Assembly (NCBI GenBank): GCA_905182995.1
Contig: CAJJDP010000090.1
Coordinates: forward strand, 114,574-178,573
Direction: 5' to 3'
Source of the DNA: Paramecium octaurelia
Taxonomy: Eukaryota > Ciliophora > Oligohymenophorea > Peniculida > Parameciidae
DNA length: 64,000 nt
The translations under genes were made by a program, and so were the position numbers. This document shows, one piece after another, positions 24,404 through 36,464 of the stretch. The stretch's first letter is position 1; each line of letters begins with the position of its first letter. The notes beneath the pieces are model-generated. The model was not told where the DNA came from and made no database searches. It was given only the letters and a program-made list of their open reading frames with translations.

Positions 24404-26446
24404 ATGTCTAACCACCGCAATTTGAAGGATTTATTTCCCTCTAAATTCAATTCGATGAAACCAAAAGTTGTAATTTATTGGGATTATATTATTAGGATCA
24501 AAGCGAAACAACAAAGTAAACTCACAAATCACCTTTGGGTCTAAGTTAATTTACAAGTTTTTTTTAATTAGCACAATTATCCTCTAAAAATAAAAACAAA
24601 TAATCTCAATAGAGAAGCGTAACACCTTAAAAAATAAAAATTGTTCAATTGAATATACAAAAATAAGATTAATCACAAATCTAAATTCAATCTAAGCATT
24701 TACGAAATTAAAGTGCATCGAATATCAACAGTAGCAGAAGTAATTCATTTTTTAAAGACAAACAAGATTACTTATTCTAAAATACAAGTTCTCGCAGTCC
24801 TATTCAGACATTTTTGAAATAGGAATTAAAATAATCAAAATTATTAATCAATTCCCAGTTGCATCAATAGTAGGCTTCAAATTTGGACTTGTAAAGCAAA
24901 TCCCAAAGATTAATCCCCCATTAAACCAGCATTTTATGATAATCTAGACATAATCAATAGGAATACGGGAAGAAACAATTCTCAATCCCCAAATACGTCA
25001 ATTTAAAAAATATCTCCTTTTATCAATCTTAAACAATCGAGTTCAACCAACATCAAATACCCAGATCATCAGTTAAAGCAATAAAATAGTTTGGTCAAAG
25101 AAAATAAACCTGCAGATAAACCATATCAATTAATCAATCATGAAATTCCATAAATCCAGATAAAAAAGCAAGAGTTCCAGGTGCCAAACCAATTTAAATA
25201 AAGCAAAGGACTTGATAATTTATTTAACTCCATGTTAAGTATTTAGCATATATCGCATATATCGAGAAATGAGAATTCAAAGAGTATTTTTAGATAACAA
25301 GAGAAGCCTCAATCAAGTGATGATGAAGAGGAAACTTTGATTGTCGATTGCAATATCTAAATCAACAAGTATAGTTTTCAATTTCATTACGTGATTGGCA
25401 AGGGGGGTTTTGGAAAGGTGTGGAAGGTTGAAATGAAAAAAAGCAAATAATATTATGCAATGAAGGAGATGTCAAAAGCTAAGATAATAGCGAAACGAAG
25501 TGTTAATTCTGTCATGAACGAACGCAATCTTTTGGCTTAATTCAAACATCCCTTTTTAATTAATATGAATTACTGTTTCTAGGATAGAGAAAATCTCTAT
25601 CTCGTAATGGATCTATTGACTGGAGGAGATCTGAGATATCATATAGGAAAAATGAGAAGATTCAAAGAGCATCAAACAAAGTTCTTTATTGCCTGTGTGT
25701 TTCTTGCACTAGAATTCTTACATAATAATAACATCATTCATAGAGACTTAAAACCTGAAAACCTGGTTTTAGATAAACAGGGATATGCAAGATTGACTGA
25801 TCTAGGAATTGCAAGAGTGTGGAAATCTGAGAATTCTCAAGATACAAGTGGAACCCCAGGATATATGGGTAATATTTAGTTATTAATTGAGTAGCACCTG
25901 AAGTAATGTGTAGATAAAATCACACAATAGCAGTTGATTACTTTGCATTGGGAATTATGGGCTATGAATTTATGTTAGGGAGGAGACCATACAATGGAAG
26001 ATCAAGATAAGAAATTCGCGATCAAATTTTGACTAGGTAAGTACAAATCAAAAGGTCTGAAATACCTGATGATTGGTCGGTGGAGGCTGCAGATTTCATC
26101 AACAAGCTTATTTAGAGAAAGCCTGCGAACAGATTAGGGTTTAAGGGACCAGATGAAGTGAAAAATCATCCTTGGCTTCGTAATTTCCCATGGTAAAAAC
26201 TCTTGAACAAGGAGATCGAGTCTCCGTACATTCCGAAAGTAAAATTTTATTACTAAGAAGTAAATTGATGATAATGTGGAATATCTGAATTAAATAAGCG
26301 AAGATAATGATAGTTAAGACGAATTAATTAAAGAAAATAAGCTTTTACTAAAAAAGAATTCAGTTCAAAATTTATTTAGTGGATATAGTTATGAATGTAA
26401 TTCAAAATACACTAAGAGTACATCTAGTACTCTTTTTTTGGGATGA
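24404..26446 (+). CDS. AGC-type Ser/Thr protein kinase with long N-terminal tail (one apparent frameshift)
   Basis: About 655 residues once one extra base is ignored. The first ~320 residues are Ser/Asn/Gln-rich and disordered. The kinase domain has GKGGFGKVW, YYAMKEMSK (catalytic Lys), [11 protein letters not shown], then DLG instead of DFG, and TSGTPGYMAPEV. An AGC-like end follows (NRLGFKGPDEVKNHPWLRNF). Introns: 24470-24495, 25869-25894, and 26239-26260 (the last could end at 26257). Frames upstream and downstream of a run of five C at 24915-24919 agree only if one C is dropped (RLIPIKPAFYD). The domain resembles STK32/PKA-like kinases. Next to it is a gene with two cyclic-nucleotide-binding domains. 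Confidence 0.85.
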
Positions 26447-26485
26447 CTTTATTATTTTATATTTAATATATAGTAAACTAAACAT

Positions 26486-28243
26486 ATGTTTAGACGAGTG
26501 TCGAATATCGATAAGCTAAAATAATAAATGAAATTGAGCCAATAAGTGAAAGAACTTTTGCAGAGAGGAGAGATTGATATTGAAAACCCATTTCATTTTG
26601 AAGTAATACTGAATGAAAATAGATTATCATTGCTATATTATCTAAAGATGAAAAATCGAGGAATTAAAATGATTTAAATGTGTTGGCTTCAGCACTCTCA
26701 ACTATAAAATACTTTCATGAAATGTTGAAAACTACAAGTTTTGATGAAATGCTCAATTTATACAAGGAGTTGCAATACATTAATTTACCTGCTCGTAGGA
26801 CACTTTTCAGATGTGGTGACATTGGCAAAAACTTTTACATCATTTTGAGAGGCAGTGTTTGGGTATTCATGAAATTTATCTAAGGTATTGGTTGGTAAAA
26901 GTGGACTTGGAGATGAGAGATTAGAAAAATAGGAAAAGAAGCCAGATAAAAAATATGATAAAAAGCAGGAAAAAAAACATGAAATTGGTAAAGAGTTTGA
27001 TGAAGGAGAAGAATCAGTATACTTTTTGGCTAATTTAGGATGAAGATCAATATGAAGATTTGGATGATGACAAAATGCTTGAAAATAAATATCCTAATAT
27101 GATGAAGGTAGGTAAGATAGAGTAGGGAGGCAGTTTTGGAGAAATAGCATTAACTAATTCAGTGCCTAGACAAGCTACAATTGTGTGTGCAGAAAATTGT
27201 TAATTTATTAAATTATCAAGGGAAGCTTTTAATAAATTTTTATGTAATTCATTTAATATATGTAATAGCTGAGTATTATACAAGAATTTAAAGTAAAAAC
27301 TTCTTGTTTCTTAAATCAATTAATATTTTCTCAGATTGGTCAGATGCAGACGTAGGATTAATACAATATCATCTACAAAATATTGAATACACAATGAATA
27401 CAGTTATCTATAGAGAAGGAGAATTGATTAAAGGAGTCTATTTCATTGTCTCAGGAGTAGTTGAAATACAATAAAAAAGCAAATCAAATCATAAAATTTA
27501 ATAGAATCAATTAATTCATAAGCAATAGATTGTACTCAATAGATACTCTGCAGGATAGGTCTTTGGATTTCTAGAAATTTTGTAAAATAAAAAAGCTAGA
27601 GAAACTAAAGCAGTTTGTTTAACTGAAAAAGTTAAAATACTCTTTTTAGATGAAGATGTAATAATTGTTTAATTTCAAGAGATTTAAATTGTATTGTTGT
27701 CAAGGGTAGTCTTAAAAAGTCTTAGACAAAATGTCCAAATAGATGGAGTACACTTTTGAAAAAGCAAACTTTTTATACTAGGAAGCTTTAAAGTAATCAA
27801 ATCAATCTTTGTCTCTGAATCTTGCTGAAAGTGACAGTTATTTGTAAAGATTAAAAACAGAAAATCAACCAGTTTGTAAAACTAATAGAAGCAAAATAGT
27901 TAAAAGATCATTAGATATATTAGGTAATATATCTCATCAATCATCAAAAATTTTAAATTATTGTGAATGCGTCTCTGCATTTAACAAAGATAATCAAGTG
28001 AAGTTGAACTTAAATAATCCATTGATTCAAATTGAACCTAGCAAAAGAGTAAAAATGCAATAAATACAGTTTTAATAACTGTATTCACCAGGCCCTCCTC
28101 CTACCTCAAGAATTCCTTAATTTTCTAGTAGGGATTCAAGATAAACCATACTCAGATAATTGAAATTGCCAAGTTTATTCAAATTATAATAATCAGAATA
28201 AGATGATAGAATTTCTATAAGATAATTAGATCCTGTGATTTGA
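26486..28243 (+). CDS. Protein with two cyclic-nucleotide-binding domains
   Basis: 544 residues. The first CNB domain has FRCGDIGKNFYIILRGSVWV and a phosphate-binding cassette GGSFGEIALTNSVPRQATIV, close to the consensus FGE(L/I)AL..PRxAT, so it probably binds cAMP or cGMP. Between these two halves lies a Lys/Glu-rich insertion. The second domain is YREGELIKGVYFIVSGVVEI with a poorer cassette (GQVFGFLEIL), so it may not bind. The C-terminal ~150 residues are low-complexity. No kinase domain, hence a regulatory or sensor protein. Introns: 26603-26622 (20 nt, the shortest seen), 26863-26884, 27017-27038, 27244-27268, 27748-27781. It starts 39 bp after the kinase gene, so a shared signalling role is possible but unproven. 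Confidence 0.88.
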
Positions 28244-28314
28244 ATTGAAGATTAATAAGGAATTTTTAAAATACTTAATTTTTTAGGAAAATTCAAATAA
28301 TAAAATGCTAATCT

Positions 28315-29637
28315 TCATTCCCAATCTTCAACATTTTCATCTTAATATGTGTCCGAAGTATCTTGATATAAAAATATTGTATCATCGAGCCTAGATTAAG
28401 CTCCCACAAATTCTGATTCCTCAATTCCTTCTTGAATATATTTATGGACATAAGATTTTTTCGGATACATTTTCTTAAATTTCTCGCTTATACTACTGAG
28501 TGATTAAGTAATACTGGAAGAATGAACAATGGAACTTCCAAAAAATTCATAATTTTAATATTTTTTCTAACAGATGTTAGTAAAAAACATCTTTATTCCT
28601 TCGTATTTCTTTCTAACTTCTAATCTATGTCTCTGGTATTCTATAAAATAGTCTAAACAAGAGCAGTATTTATCTAATTCCTTATTTGATACCTTTCCTC
28701 TTACACTAAGTGCAGCTGACAGAAATCTTCCTTTAGTGTATACAGTACTAGTTTGGTTGTGATTTGATGAAATTAATTCCTTAAGAATTTAATATTCATC
28801 CATCTTTAAATATTCCTTATAGTAATCGCTGTATTGATTATTAGTCATGTTGCAAGTAAACAATTTATAATTTGAAAAAGGGCTCAAATTTGTTGAAAGT
28901 TTTCTCAAACTAGAATTAATATCTCCAGGATTTCTAAATGGCGAAGAATTACAACATATTGTTTAAGCAACATGAAGATTTGCATCTTAATAATCAAATT
29001 ATATGCCTAATCTACTTAGATTTTATTTTAATCCTTGATTATCGAAAAATATCAATTGCTCAGCAGAATCCATCAATTAACTAAATGCTAAACCAAAATT
29101 GTAAGGTGAAACTACACAATCATCGTTTAAATTGATTGAAGGAACTAATAAATTACATTAAGTAATGGCATTAGGATATTCATCTTTAAGCTTTTGAGAT
29201 AAAACTGCTGATAAACCAGATCCAGTACCACCGATTATGGATGCAAAAATTTAGAATCCTTATAATGAATCACATTACTCTATTTCTTATCTAATCCTAT
29301 CAAAAATAATGTCAATAACTTAATTGCAGCAATTGTTTTTTACAAATCCAAAATTATTGCCAGATGAGTAATTAAATGAAAACTGATTACATGGATTAAA
29401 ATTTGTATTTGAGTAGGGTAAATCCTGTCCTAAATCCACCTAAATAGTTCGAGGAAGTGGTGTCTTCTCACTTAAATTATAATACACGACATTGGAAGAA
29501 TTAAGCAAAATATTTTTATTTTGGTTTTGTTAATCAATATCACTTCCAAATTCACTATCTTCAAACATTTCTTCCCAAAATTTTACTCCCATTTTATTAC
29601 CAAAACCCCCTAATTGCAATACTAAAATTTCCCTCAT
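28315..29637 (-). CDS. Divergent tubulin-family protein
   Basis: 440 residues, intronless, the normal tubulin length. Starts MREILVLQLGGFGNKMGVKF (compare the beta-tubulin MREIVHLQ start). GTP-loop motif IGGTGSGLS, VVSPYN, and GDINSSLRKLSTNLSPF correspond to the beta-tubulin T4, T5 and LRKLAVNMVPFP regions. RGKVSNKELD and a C-terminal KKMYPKKSYVHKYIQEGIEE match the GEGMDEMEF region. Many conserved positions are lost, including most of the GQCGNQ and GxxNNWAKG loops. It is clearly not conventional alpha, beta or gamma. Ciliates carry delta, epsilon, eta and further orphan tubulins (theta, iota, kappa); I cannot say which class this is. Confidence 0.85.
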
Positions 29638-30013
29638 GGTTTATAAAAAATTTAATAATTGCCTAATTTAAATAAAAGTAAAGAATTTTTTTATGATTAT
29701 TTAAATTATCTTTACTAACAACTCTAAATTTATTTCTTATATCAAACACCCAAAGATAGCAATTCTTGTATATTTTTGAAAATTAGCTGCCATTAAGATT
29801 TTTTAAATATATTGTCTATCTCTATGAGAAATTTTGAATTCCAGGTTTTTAAAAAAAACAAAAACAAAGTCAAATCTTTATCAAGAAAAATCAAGCCAAA
29901 GAGAGCATGATTTCATTTTTCTTAGAAAAATTTAGAAATAAGAATTCCATAAATAAATAAAGGTTGATTTTAAAATTTACTGTTAGAAAATCTAATAATC
30001 AAATGTTATTGAT
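29638..30013. other. Intergenic, AT-rich
   Basis: 376 bp between the tubulin start and the next gene's stop. Nothing supportable inside. Confidence 0.6.
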
Positions 30014-30859
<846 letters not shown>

Positions 30860-31325
30860 TTTAATATTATTTATTAATTAAACTTAAACTGATATAAATT
30901 GTCAGGTTTACATAACAACCCCTGTTAATAATTTTATAAAATGAATTAATTTAGCATCCAATATTTTAATAAATTCCTTCTTCGTCAAAAGAGGTGAGAG
31001 TCAAAAATAATATTGTATCATCCTATAAAATTCATTATCAATGCTTTACATATTTTTTCAAAAATAGAAATACTTCTTTTTACTGTAATAATCACTAATA
31101 GATGATAATCTATTCTCTTTATTTGAATTACTACATTAATAATTCGCCTAGTCACAAGTATTTCATAGAAGCACTAATTGTATAAACTTTTAGCTTTAAT
31201 TAACAAATTTAAAGCTAATAGGATTAGAAATATAAAAAATTTCTTCTTTATCTGAAATAAAGCAGAAACTTCAAAATAATTATTTATAAACTCTTCAGTT
31301 AATTTATCATTAATAATTAATAATT
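30860..31325. other. Intergenic with an unassigned open reading frame
   Basis: On the minus strand a frame of over 100 codons without TGA covers about 31020-31370 and reads partly like protein (LTEEFINNYFEVSALF, KFFIFLILLALNLLIKA). I could not join it to the Cys-rich gene upstream with any GT..AG intron, and it has no good start. Not called as a gene. Confidence 0.4.
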
Positions 31326-31652
31326 TCAAATGTTCTTATTAATGCTAGATAATATATATAATAGGTCTTATTAGCAATAGGTTTCCATACAATATATATA
31401 TGCCCTGGCTTTGATATTTGATTTAATGCATTAATAGTACTAAAATGAGATACATAGTACCTATTTTTTGTATTTTTAAGGGTCGTTGGTGTAATATTTA
31501 GAGAAACAATTATGCTATGTCTACATACAAGATGCATCAGAAAAGCATGAGTCAGCATAATTCTAACAGAACATTCGTTAACATTTTTCATATGAATTTA
31601 CTGGATCCTCTTCATATTTGTTGTAATATATCCTTTTTGAAAAGCTGTGCAT
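31326..31652 (-). CDS. Small Cys-rich hypothetical protein
   Basis: Not recognised. 101 residues with a 21-nt GT..AG intron (31440-31460; multiple of three, no stop, so inferred). Cysteines are spaced CQRMFCQNYADSCF, CMQTQHNC, CIKSNIKARAYIYCMETYC, with TAA/TAG glutamines between. The pattern suggests a small disulfide or CX(n)C mitochondrial-type protein but matches no family I know. It has no signal peptide. The C-terminus is uncertain because a TM-like reading follows in another frame. Confidence 0.5.
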
Positions 31653-31865
31653 TATGCATATTATAAAAAATAACTTATACATGAAGTTTAAATTAATTAA
31701 AAAAGAGAATATATATTCAATTATTCATATTTTAAAGTTTGTATTTCTCGTAAGTTCCCTTCCTAAGTACAATAAATAAAGTGGTTCTCATCTTGATAAT
31801 AAATTTCTTATAATAAATATATAATAACAGCAAACTAACTAACATTAATATTATTAATAAATACT

Positions 31866-32781
31866 ATGTTCAATTCAGCGTAAAAAAGAGCTCCACCTTA
31901 ACTCTTAGTAACTCCAAGATATAGAACTACTCAATCCGAATACAATAATCCGAATTCGGAGAGGTTATTTGAAAAGGCAAAAGAAAACTCATTCAATTAA
32001 CTGAAAGTTCTTCAATAGATTGGTTATGGGAAATTCAGTAAAGTGATGCTAGCCATGTAATATATTGATAATATGAGTAGGTTAAATGGAGAAAAATTTG
32101 CATTGAAGATAATTAATAAAAGTTGCACCATCAAGACTCAGACCTAATAACACTTATAAAGAGAAATCCAAATAATGAAGTAGCTCAATCATCCTAATAT
32201 CGTTAAATTATTTAAAGAGTTTTCAGACGATAAGAATGTTTACTTGCTCTTAGAATATTGCAATTAAGGTTCACTTTTTAATTAAAAATTTGATTAAACG
32301 CAGATAAAATAAATTATTAAGGAAGTTCTACTCGCATTAAAATATCTGCATAGTCAAGGAATTATGCATAGAGATATTAAGCCAGAAAATATCTACTTAC
32401 ATAACAATCATGTGAAATTGGGAGATTTTGGAATTGCCTAGTACATAAAGAAGCAAAGTAAATCCTTCTGCGGAACCTTGGATTATATGGCACCAGAAGT
32501 CATAAATTAAAATTGTAATTCATTGGTTTAATTTAGTTTATGATAATCGCATAGATATTTGGTCTGTTGGGATATTGACATACGAATTAAGTAATCTTGA
32601 GCCTCCAATCAAGGATAGAGATTAAAAGTTATAAATGAGAAGAATAATTTCAGAGGAAGTATAATACCCGAGACATTTTGATCAGAAACTTAAAGATTTT
32701 ATCTCTAAATGTTTGAAAAAAAGGAGTGATGAGAGAGCAACAATAGATGAGTTGTTAAATGATGAATATATTCATTCTTGA
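31866..32781 (+). CDS. Aurora-like Ser/Thr protein kinase
   Basis: 297 residues, essentially a bare kinase domain with an N-terminal tail of about 45. Motifs: [20 protein letters not shown] (catalytic Lys), [29 protein letters not shown] and [14 protein letters not shown]. Aurora kinases have HRDIKPEN and TLCGTLDY at the same places. After a 22-nt intron (32515-32536) come [15 protein letters not shown] and a short C-lobe ending [11 protein letters not shown]. Aurora kinases act in mitosis and, in ciliates and algae, in cilium disassembly. The length fits a minimal Aurora. Assignment within the family is by motif only. Confidence 0.85.
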
Positions 32782-32915
32782 GTTTTTACTTGTAATATAG
32801 AATATAGTATAACGAAATATTTATCAAATAATAGAATATTCATAATACAATTAAATTGTGTATAAAAGAATTTATTTAGATAATAAAATTAATTCATTTA
32901 CTTATTGAAATAAAT

Positions 32916-33738
32916 ATGTCGCTTAATAGTCTCAGTTCCATTATAGAATAAGAGAATGAATAAGAATCATTTTCTTTTAGAAGTAGTAAATCCCCATTTT
33001 CAGAATAAAATAGTTTTTCTTATGATGATGAAATTATCAACTAATACGAGTATATTTATAGATCATTTTAGTTAATTTTACAATTTAAAAGATTCATTTG
33101 AGATTATAAAAGATCTTATCAAATAAGATGAGAAGAAAAAACACTAACAAAAGTAAAATCAGGAGAAACAATAAATATTTTAGAACCGATTACCAGTATT
33201 TAATCAACAAATGATGTAAAAGAGTGCTCAATAAAATAATCAACAAATAAAATCTTAGAAAAAAGCACAGCAATAAAAATAACATAAGAGAAGTCACTCA
33301 GATAAACTAAAAGATTCCAAAGAAAAGTTAAATTTAAATGACAAATAATTTAAGGGTGATTAAGATATTGAGCATATTCTCGAACAATTCGACCTATTTG
33401 AATCTTGTGCACATTGTAAAATTAAAATAAAGAAAAACATTTTGAAGGCTCATGAAGAGTAATGTGTTTATAAAGAAACAAATTATGATGAAATCCACTG
33501 TCCATATTGCGGTGATAATATTGTCAGGGCCTTTATTAATGACCATTTCGAAGAGTGTCTTTCGTATATCGAGGATAAATTTGAAAAATTAGAAGGAATT
33601 CAAGAATGCAGTATATGCATGAATGAAATTGTTGAGAATAAAAAAACACTTAAATGCAAACATTACTTTCATTCAGATTGTATTTAAGATTGGCTTGAAA
33701 GATCAAAAATATGCCCAGTTTGCAGAATCTAGATCTGA
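32916..33738 (+). CDS. RING-H2 zinc-finger protein, likely E3 ubiquitin ligase
   Basis: 266 residues with one 22-nt intron (33050-33071). The N-terminal half is Gln/Lys-rich and disordered. Two Cys/His modules follow (CAHCKIKIKKNILKAHEEQC and CPYCGDNIVRAFINDHFEEC), which look like C2HC zinc fingers. A C-terminal RING-H2 domain closes the protein: CSICMNEIVENKKTLKCKHY then FHSDCIQDWLERSKICPVCR. RING-H2 domains bind E2 enzymes. Start codon is 135 bp after the Aurora-like stop. Confidence 0.9.
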
Positions 33739-34095
33739 AACTGAATTCTATTGAATTATTGAAAATTTTTATAAAATCTATTACCCTTACTATTTATAAA
33801 TTTAAAAATTGTTTCGCTCTTAAGCATTAAACACTTACAATGATATTAGATATAATAATATTTTTAAATAAGACCTCTAAATAGTTTGAATAAAATATAA
33901 CTAAGTTATTTTATTAGGAGTATAATTTTTTAATTCCTGTTTTTAATTACCCAATATGAGAAATACCTTAAACTGATTGAAAAAGAGTGTTTGACATAGC
34001 TTATAACAATTTTGATTATTTTTAGATTCTATGAAAAGTTTCTATTAAAATTAATTAAAAAATGTATATATAAATATATATTATAAATAAATTTA
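33739..34095. other. Intergenic, AT-rich
   Basis: 357 bp; no feature that I can support. Confidence 0.6.
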
Positions 34096-34394
34096 ATGAA
34101 TAGTGAAAATTATAAGACTGAAATACATAATATGATTGAAAACGGAAAGGATCCAAAAGACATGGTCATTTAAATGTGTCGTCCATAATGCAAATGGTAT
34201 GATGACAAATACGACAGATGTGTTAAAGCATTCCTTTCCTTGAAAAATGCTGATCCTGAAAAGAATTGTGTATAATGTTTACTTATAGTAAGATGTATCC
34301 TTATAGAGACTTGGTGACTTGTGTTGAAGCTTGTGTTTAGCCAAAAATCTAGCACGCTTTAAGAGGAAATGAGCATGGTTCAATATTTGCATGA
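34096..34394 (+). CDS. QCR6: Cytochrome bc1 complex hinge subunit (QCR6/UQCRH)
   Basis: 91 residues after a 23-nt intron (34270-34292). It carries twin CX9C motifs (CKWYDDKYDRC and CMYPYRDLVTC), a preceding CRPQC and a following CVEACVQPKI. The layout matches plant QCR6 hinge proteins (CKPKC, CVKRI, CVDKCVAPKL). The hinge subunit sits on the intermembrane-space face of complex III near cytochrome c1. Twin CX9C proteins are imported through the MIA pathway without a cleaved presequence, consistent with none here. Confidence 0.82.
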
Positions 34395-35177
34395 ATTATA
34401 ATGTTAAATATAATTATCAATAAAATAAGAATAAGCAGAAAATAAAGTAAATATTAACATTCAAATTGTTTAAAATTTACCTATTTCTCATTTCTTAAAA
34501 CAGCGGATTTCTTATAATATTTAAATTTTTGATTGAGTACTAAAGTTTAATTAATTTTATCAATGAAAAAGCTTTTCAAATAATCTTAAGAAATAACTAT
34601 TACACGAAAGATAAACTTAGAAGTTAAATTTGAGAAGGTAATATCTTGAAACATTCCTTAAGGTTAAATATCTAGAGATTATGAAGGTAATAAGTACAAA
34701 AAAATATTGAATTCTATTATTAAGTTTAAATGAGTACTTTGACTCTTCCAATTTTGTCATCTTTGATAACAGTAGAAAATGGATGATTTACCTTTTACTG
34801 AAATTGATGATAATAAAATGGCTTATTCTCATAATACTTGAATCTGAATTTCGTGAAATCCAATAAATTTATTTGGATAAATTATGAAATTGAATGAAAC
34901 AGTAATAATCTTGTTTAAAGGAAATCTTCTAATATTAATATTCACTTTTTCATTTGATTTCGTATATAACATAGTTTGGTTTATATCTTGAATATGAATA
35001 CGCCAATACATTAAATGGATATCATATTTGGAGAAAGATTGAACCTCTGAATTATAATATAGGGGACTGATTTTACTAAGAATTTAAAAAATAGATGTTA
35101 ACAAAGTTGTATATCATATTGCTAGTGAAAATAATTTGACTCGTATATATTAATTCTAATTTGAAATTTATTAAAAT
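34395..35177. other. Intergenic, 783 bp, weak coding hints
   Basis: Short stretches look protein-like on the plus strand (GQISRDYEGNKYKKILNSII near 34.67-34.73 kb; MDDLPFTEIDDNKMAYSHNT near 34.78-34.84 kb), but I could not join them with valid short introns into one ORF. Possibly a small or degraded gene. Otherwise AT-rich. Confidence 0.4.
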
Positions 35178-35742
35178 TCATTTCCTTTGTTTCTTTCGTA
35201 AGTTCATACGGCTCTGTTTTTTCTTTTATTTACTCTTTTTGTCATTTTCTTAAGTGCTTTATATTTGCTCTCTCTACTATTGTTTAACTATGACACTTTG
35301 CACATTGCCGTTTTCATCTACTACCTACTCTAGTTTGAGAAACTCTTCCTCTCCCAAATCATGCACTTAAAAATTGTTTGGATTAAGCTTCTCCTAATTC
35401 TATTCTGGTTCATCTGCATCGTAGTATTCATATACACTTATCACTTCCTCAAAGCAGTCTTCTGGGATATCATAATTATCAATCATCCTTCCCAAATCCA
35501 ACTAGTGTCCTATGCTCAACTCATCAGGATAAGCATCATATTCATATATGGCATCTTCATATTCTTAAGATATTTCTAAATTTTGGATATTTCTTAAATA
35601 CCTTCAAACCATCTATCCTCACCATCTATGACCTTTTTGATGATTTTGGACTCAATACTTAATAGAAGATATATGTACTTTGAATGATTGAGCAGTTCAC
35701 AAAAATAACACAAAAAAGATAAACAACTAAAACGAATTTCAT
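35178..35742 (-). CDS. Small secreted/acidic hypothetical protein with basic tail
   Basis: Not recognised. 171 residues. It starts MKFVLVVYLFCVIF, a clear hydrophobic signal. An acidic middle follows (EYEDAIYEYDAYPDELSIGH; EDCFEEVISVYEYYDADEPE), then a Lys/Gln-rich C-terminus (KKSKQKKKQSRMNLRKKQRK). The second intron (35576-35601) is clear. The first (35678-35700) begins GTGAAC and is less certain, but a frame change is required there. Its start is only 17 bp from the divergent SAS-6-like gene. Confidence 0.62.
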
Positions 35743-35759
35743 ATTATAATTATTGTTAA

Positions 35760-36464
35760 ATGTAAGAAAACTTAATTCAAATTGACTTCTCATAAATCGA
35801 AAGTTTGGATCCCTGTGTTCAAGGGGGATACAAGATAATTTTCAATCAAGAGATCCCATTTATAATTAAATTTCCAGACTAAGAAGATCAGAGTATTATT
35901 GAAACAATCAGAGTCAGAATCATGATTTTGGTATGAAAATTTTAAATTATCATAATAGGGAAATGGAAAAGATTTATAACAATTAACTTTGGAGTTATCA
36001 AGCGAAAATGATTTATTTTTCTATTATTTTCACACAGTAGACAAAGACAATTTTCAAGTTGTCAAAACTAATTAAAAACTCAACACAGATTTCTTTGGAT
36101 ATCCAGAAGTATGTGTTAAAACATTCAGGAGATGTTAATTGGAAAAATAGCTGTAATGATATAATATATGTGGCAGTTTTGCTCCTGTGCTGTACATTTA
36201 ACAGAATGCAAGAGCTTAGGTGAGTATTGTTTAAACATTGGAGTATAAAGAGTTGACTTTAATCACATTTGAAATGATTGCTGGGGATGAAGAAATCATT
36301 AAATAACATGTCTATTACAAGCATGGTGCAGTAAAATCTAAGTTTTAGATACTAAATGCAAAAATAAAAGATGTAATTTAATTGTTTGATTTGAGATACA
36401 TGAATTAGTCAAAGTAAAGAATCCACAGCTGTTGCTTCATTTACAAAAATACCTTCCTAATTGA
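35760..36464 (+). CDS. SAS-6-like head-domain protein without coiled coil
   Basis: 209 residues, three introns (35931-35958, 36153-36176, 36373-36395). The chain follows the SAS-6 N-terminal (XRCC4-type) head: LTLELSSENDLFFYYF, DNFQVVKTNQKLNTDFFGYP, FAPVLYIQQ, then VSIVQTLEYKELTLITFEMI and AGDEEIIKQH (compare the SAS-6 pattern LSIVE..FKhLtHLSLkF..GnD..IK). After this only about 40 residues remain. Full-length SAS-6 has a coiled coil of several hundred residues that builds centriole spokes. SAS6-like proteins of this short form are known in protists and sit at basal-body or apical structures. Naming is by motif only. Confidence 0.65.

Noticed and set aside
24915-24919. Programmed +1 ribosomal frameshifting
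   Set aside because: No shift signal (such as a slippery codon before a stop) is recognisable; a homopolymer error or mutation is simpler.
31020-31370. Long minus ORF with a hydrophobic stretch downstream of the Cys-rich gene
   Set aside because: No start codon and no GT..AG intron joins it to a neighbour; kept only as a note on the intergenic region.
36045-36080. A 22-nt GT..AG intron in the SAS-6-like gene (GTAGAC..CAAG)
   Set aside because: Removing it destroys DNFQVVKTNQKLNTDFFGYP, which matches the SAS-6 head; the 24-nt intron at 36153-36176 gives a better join.
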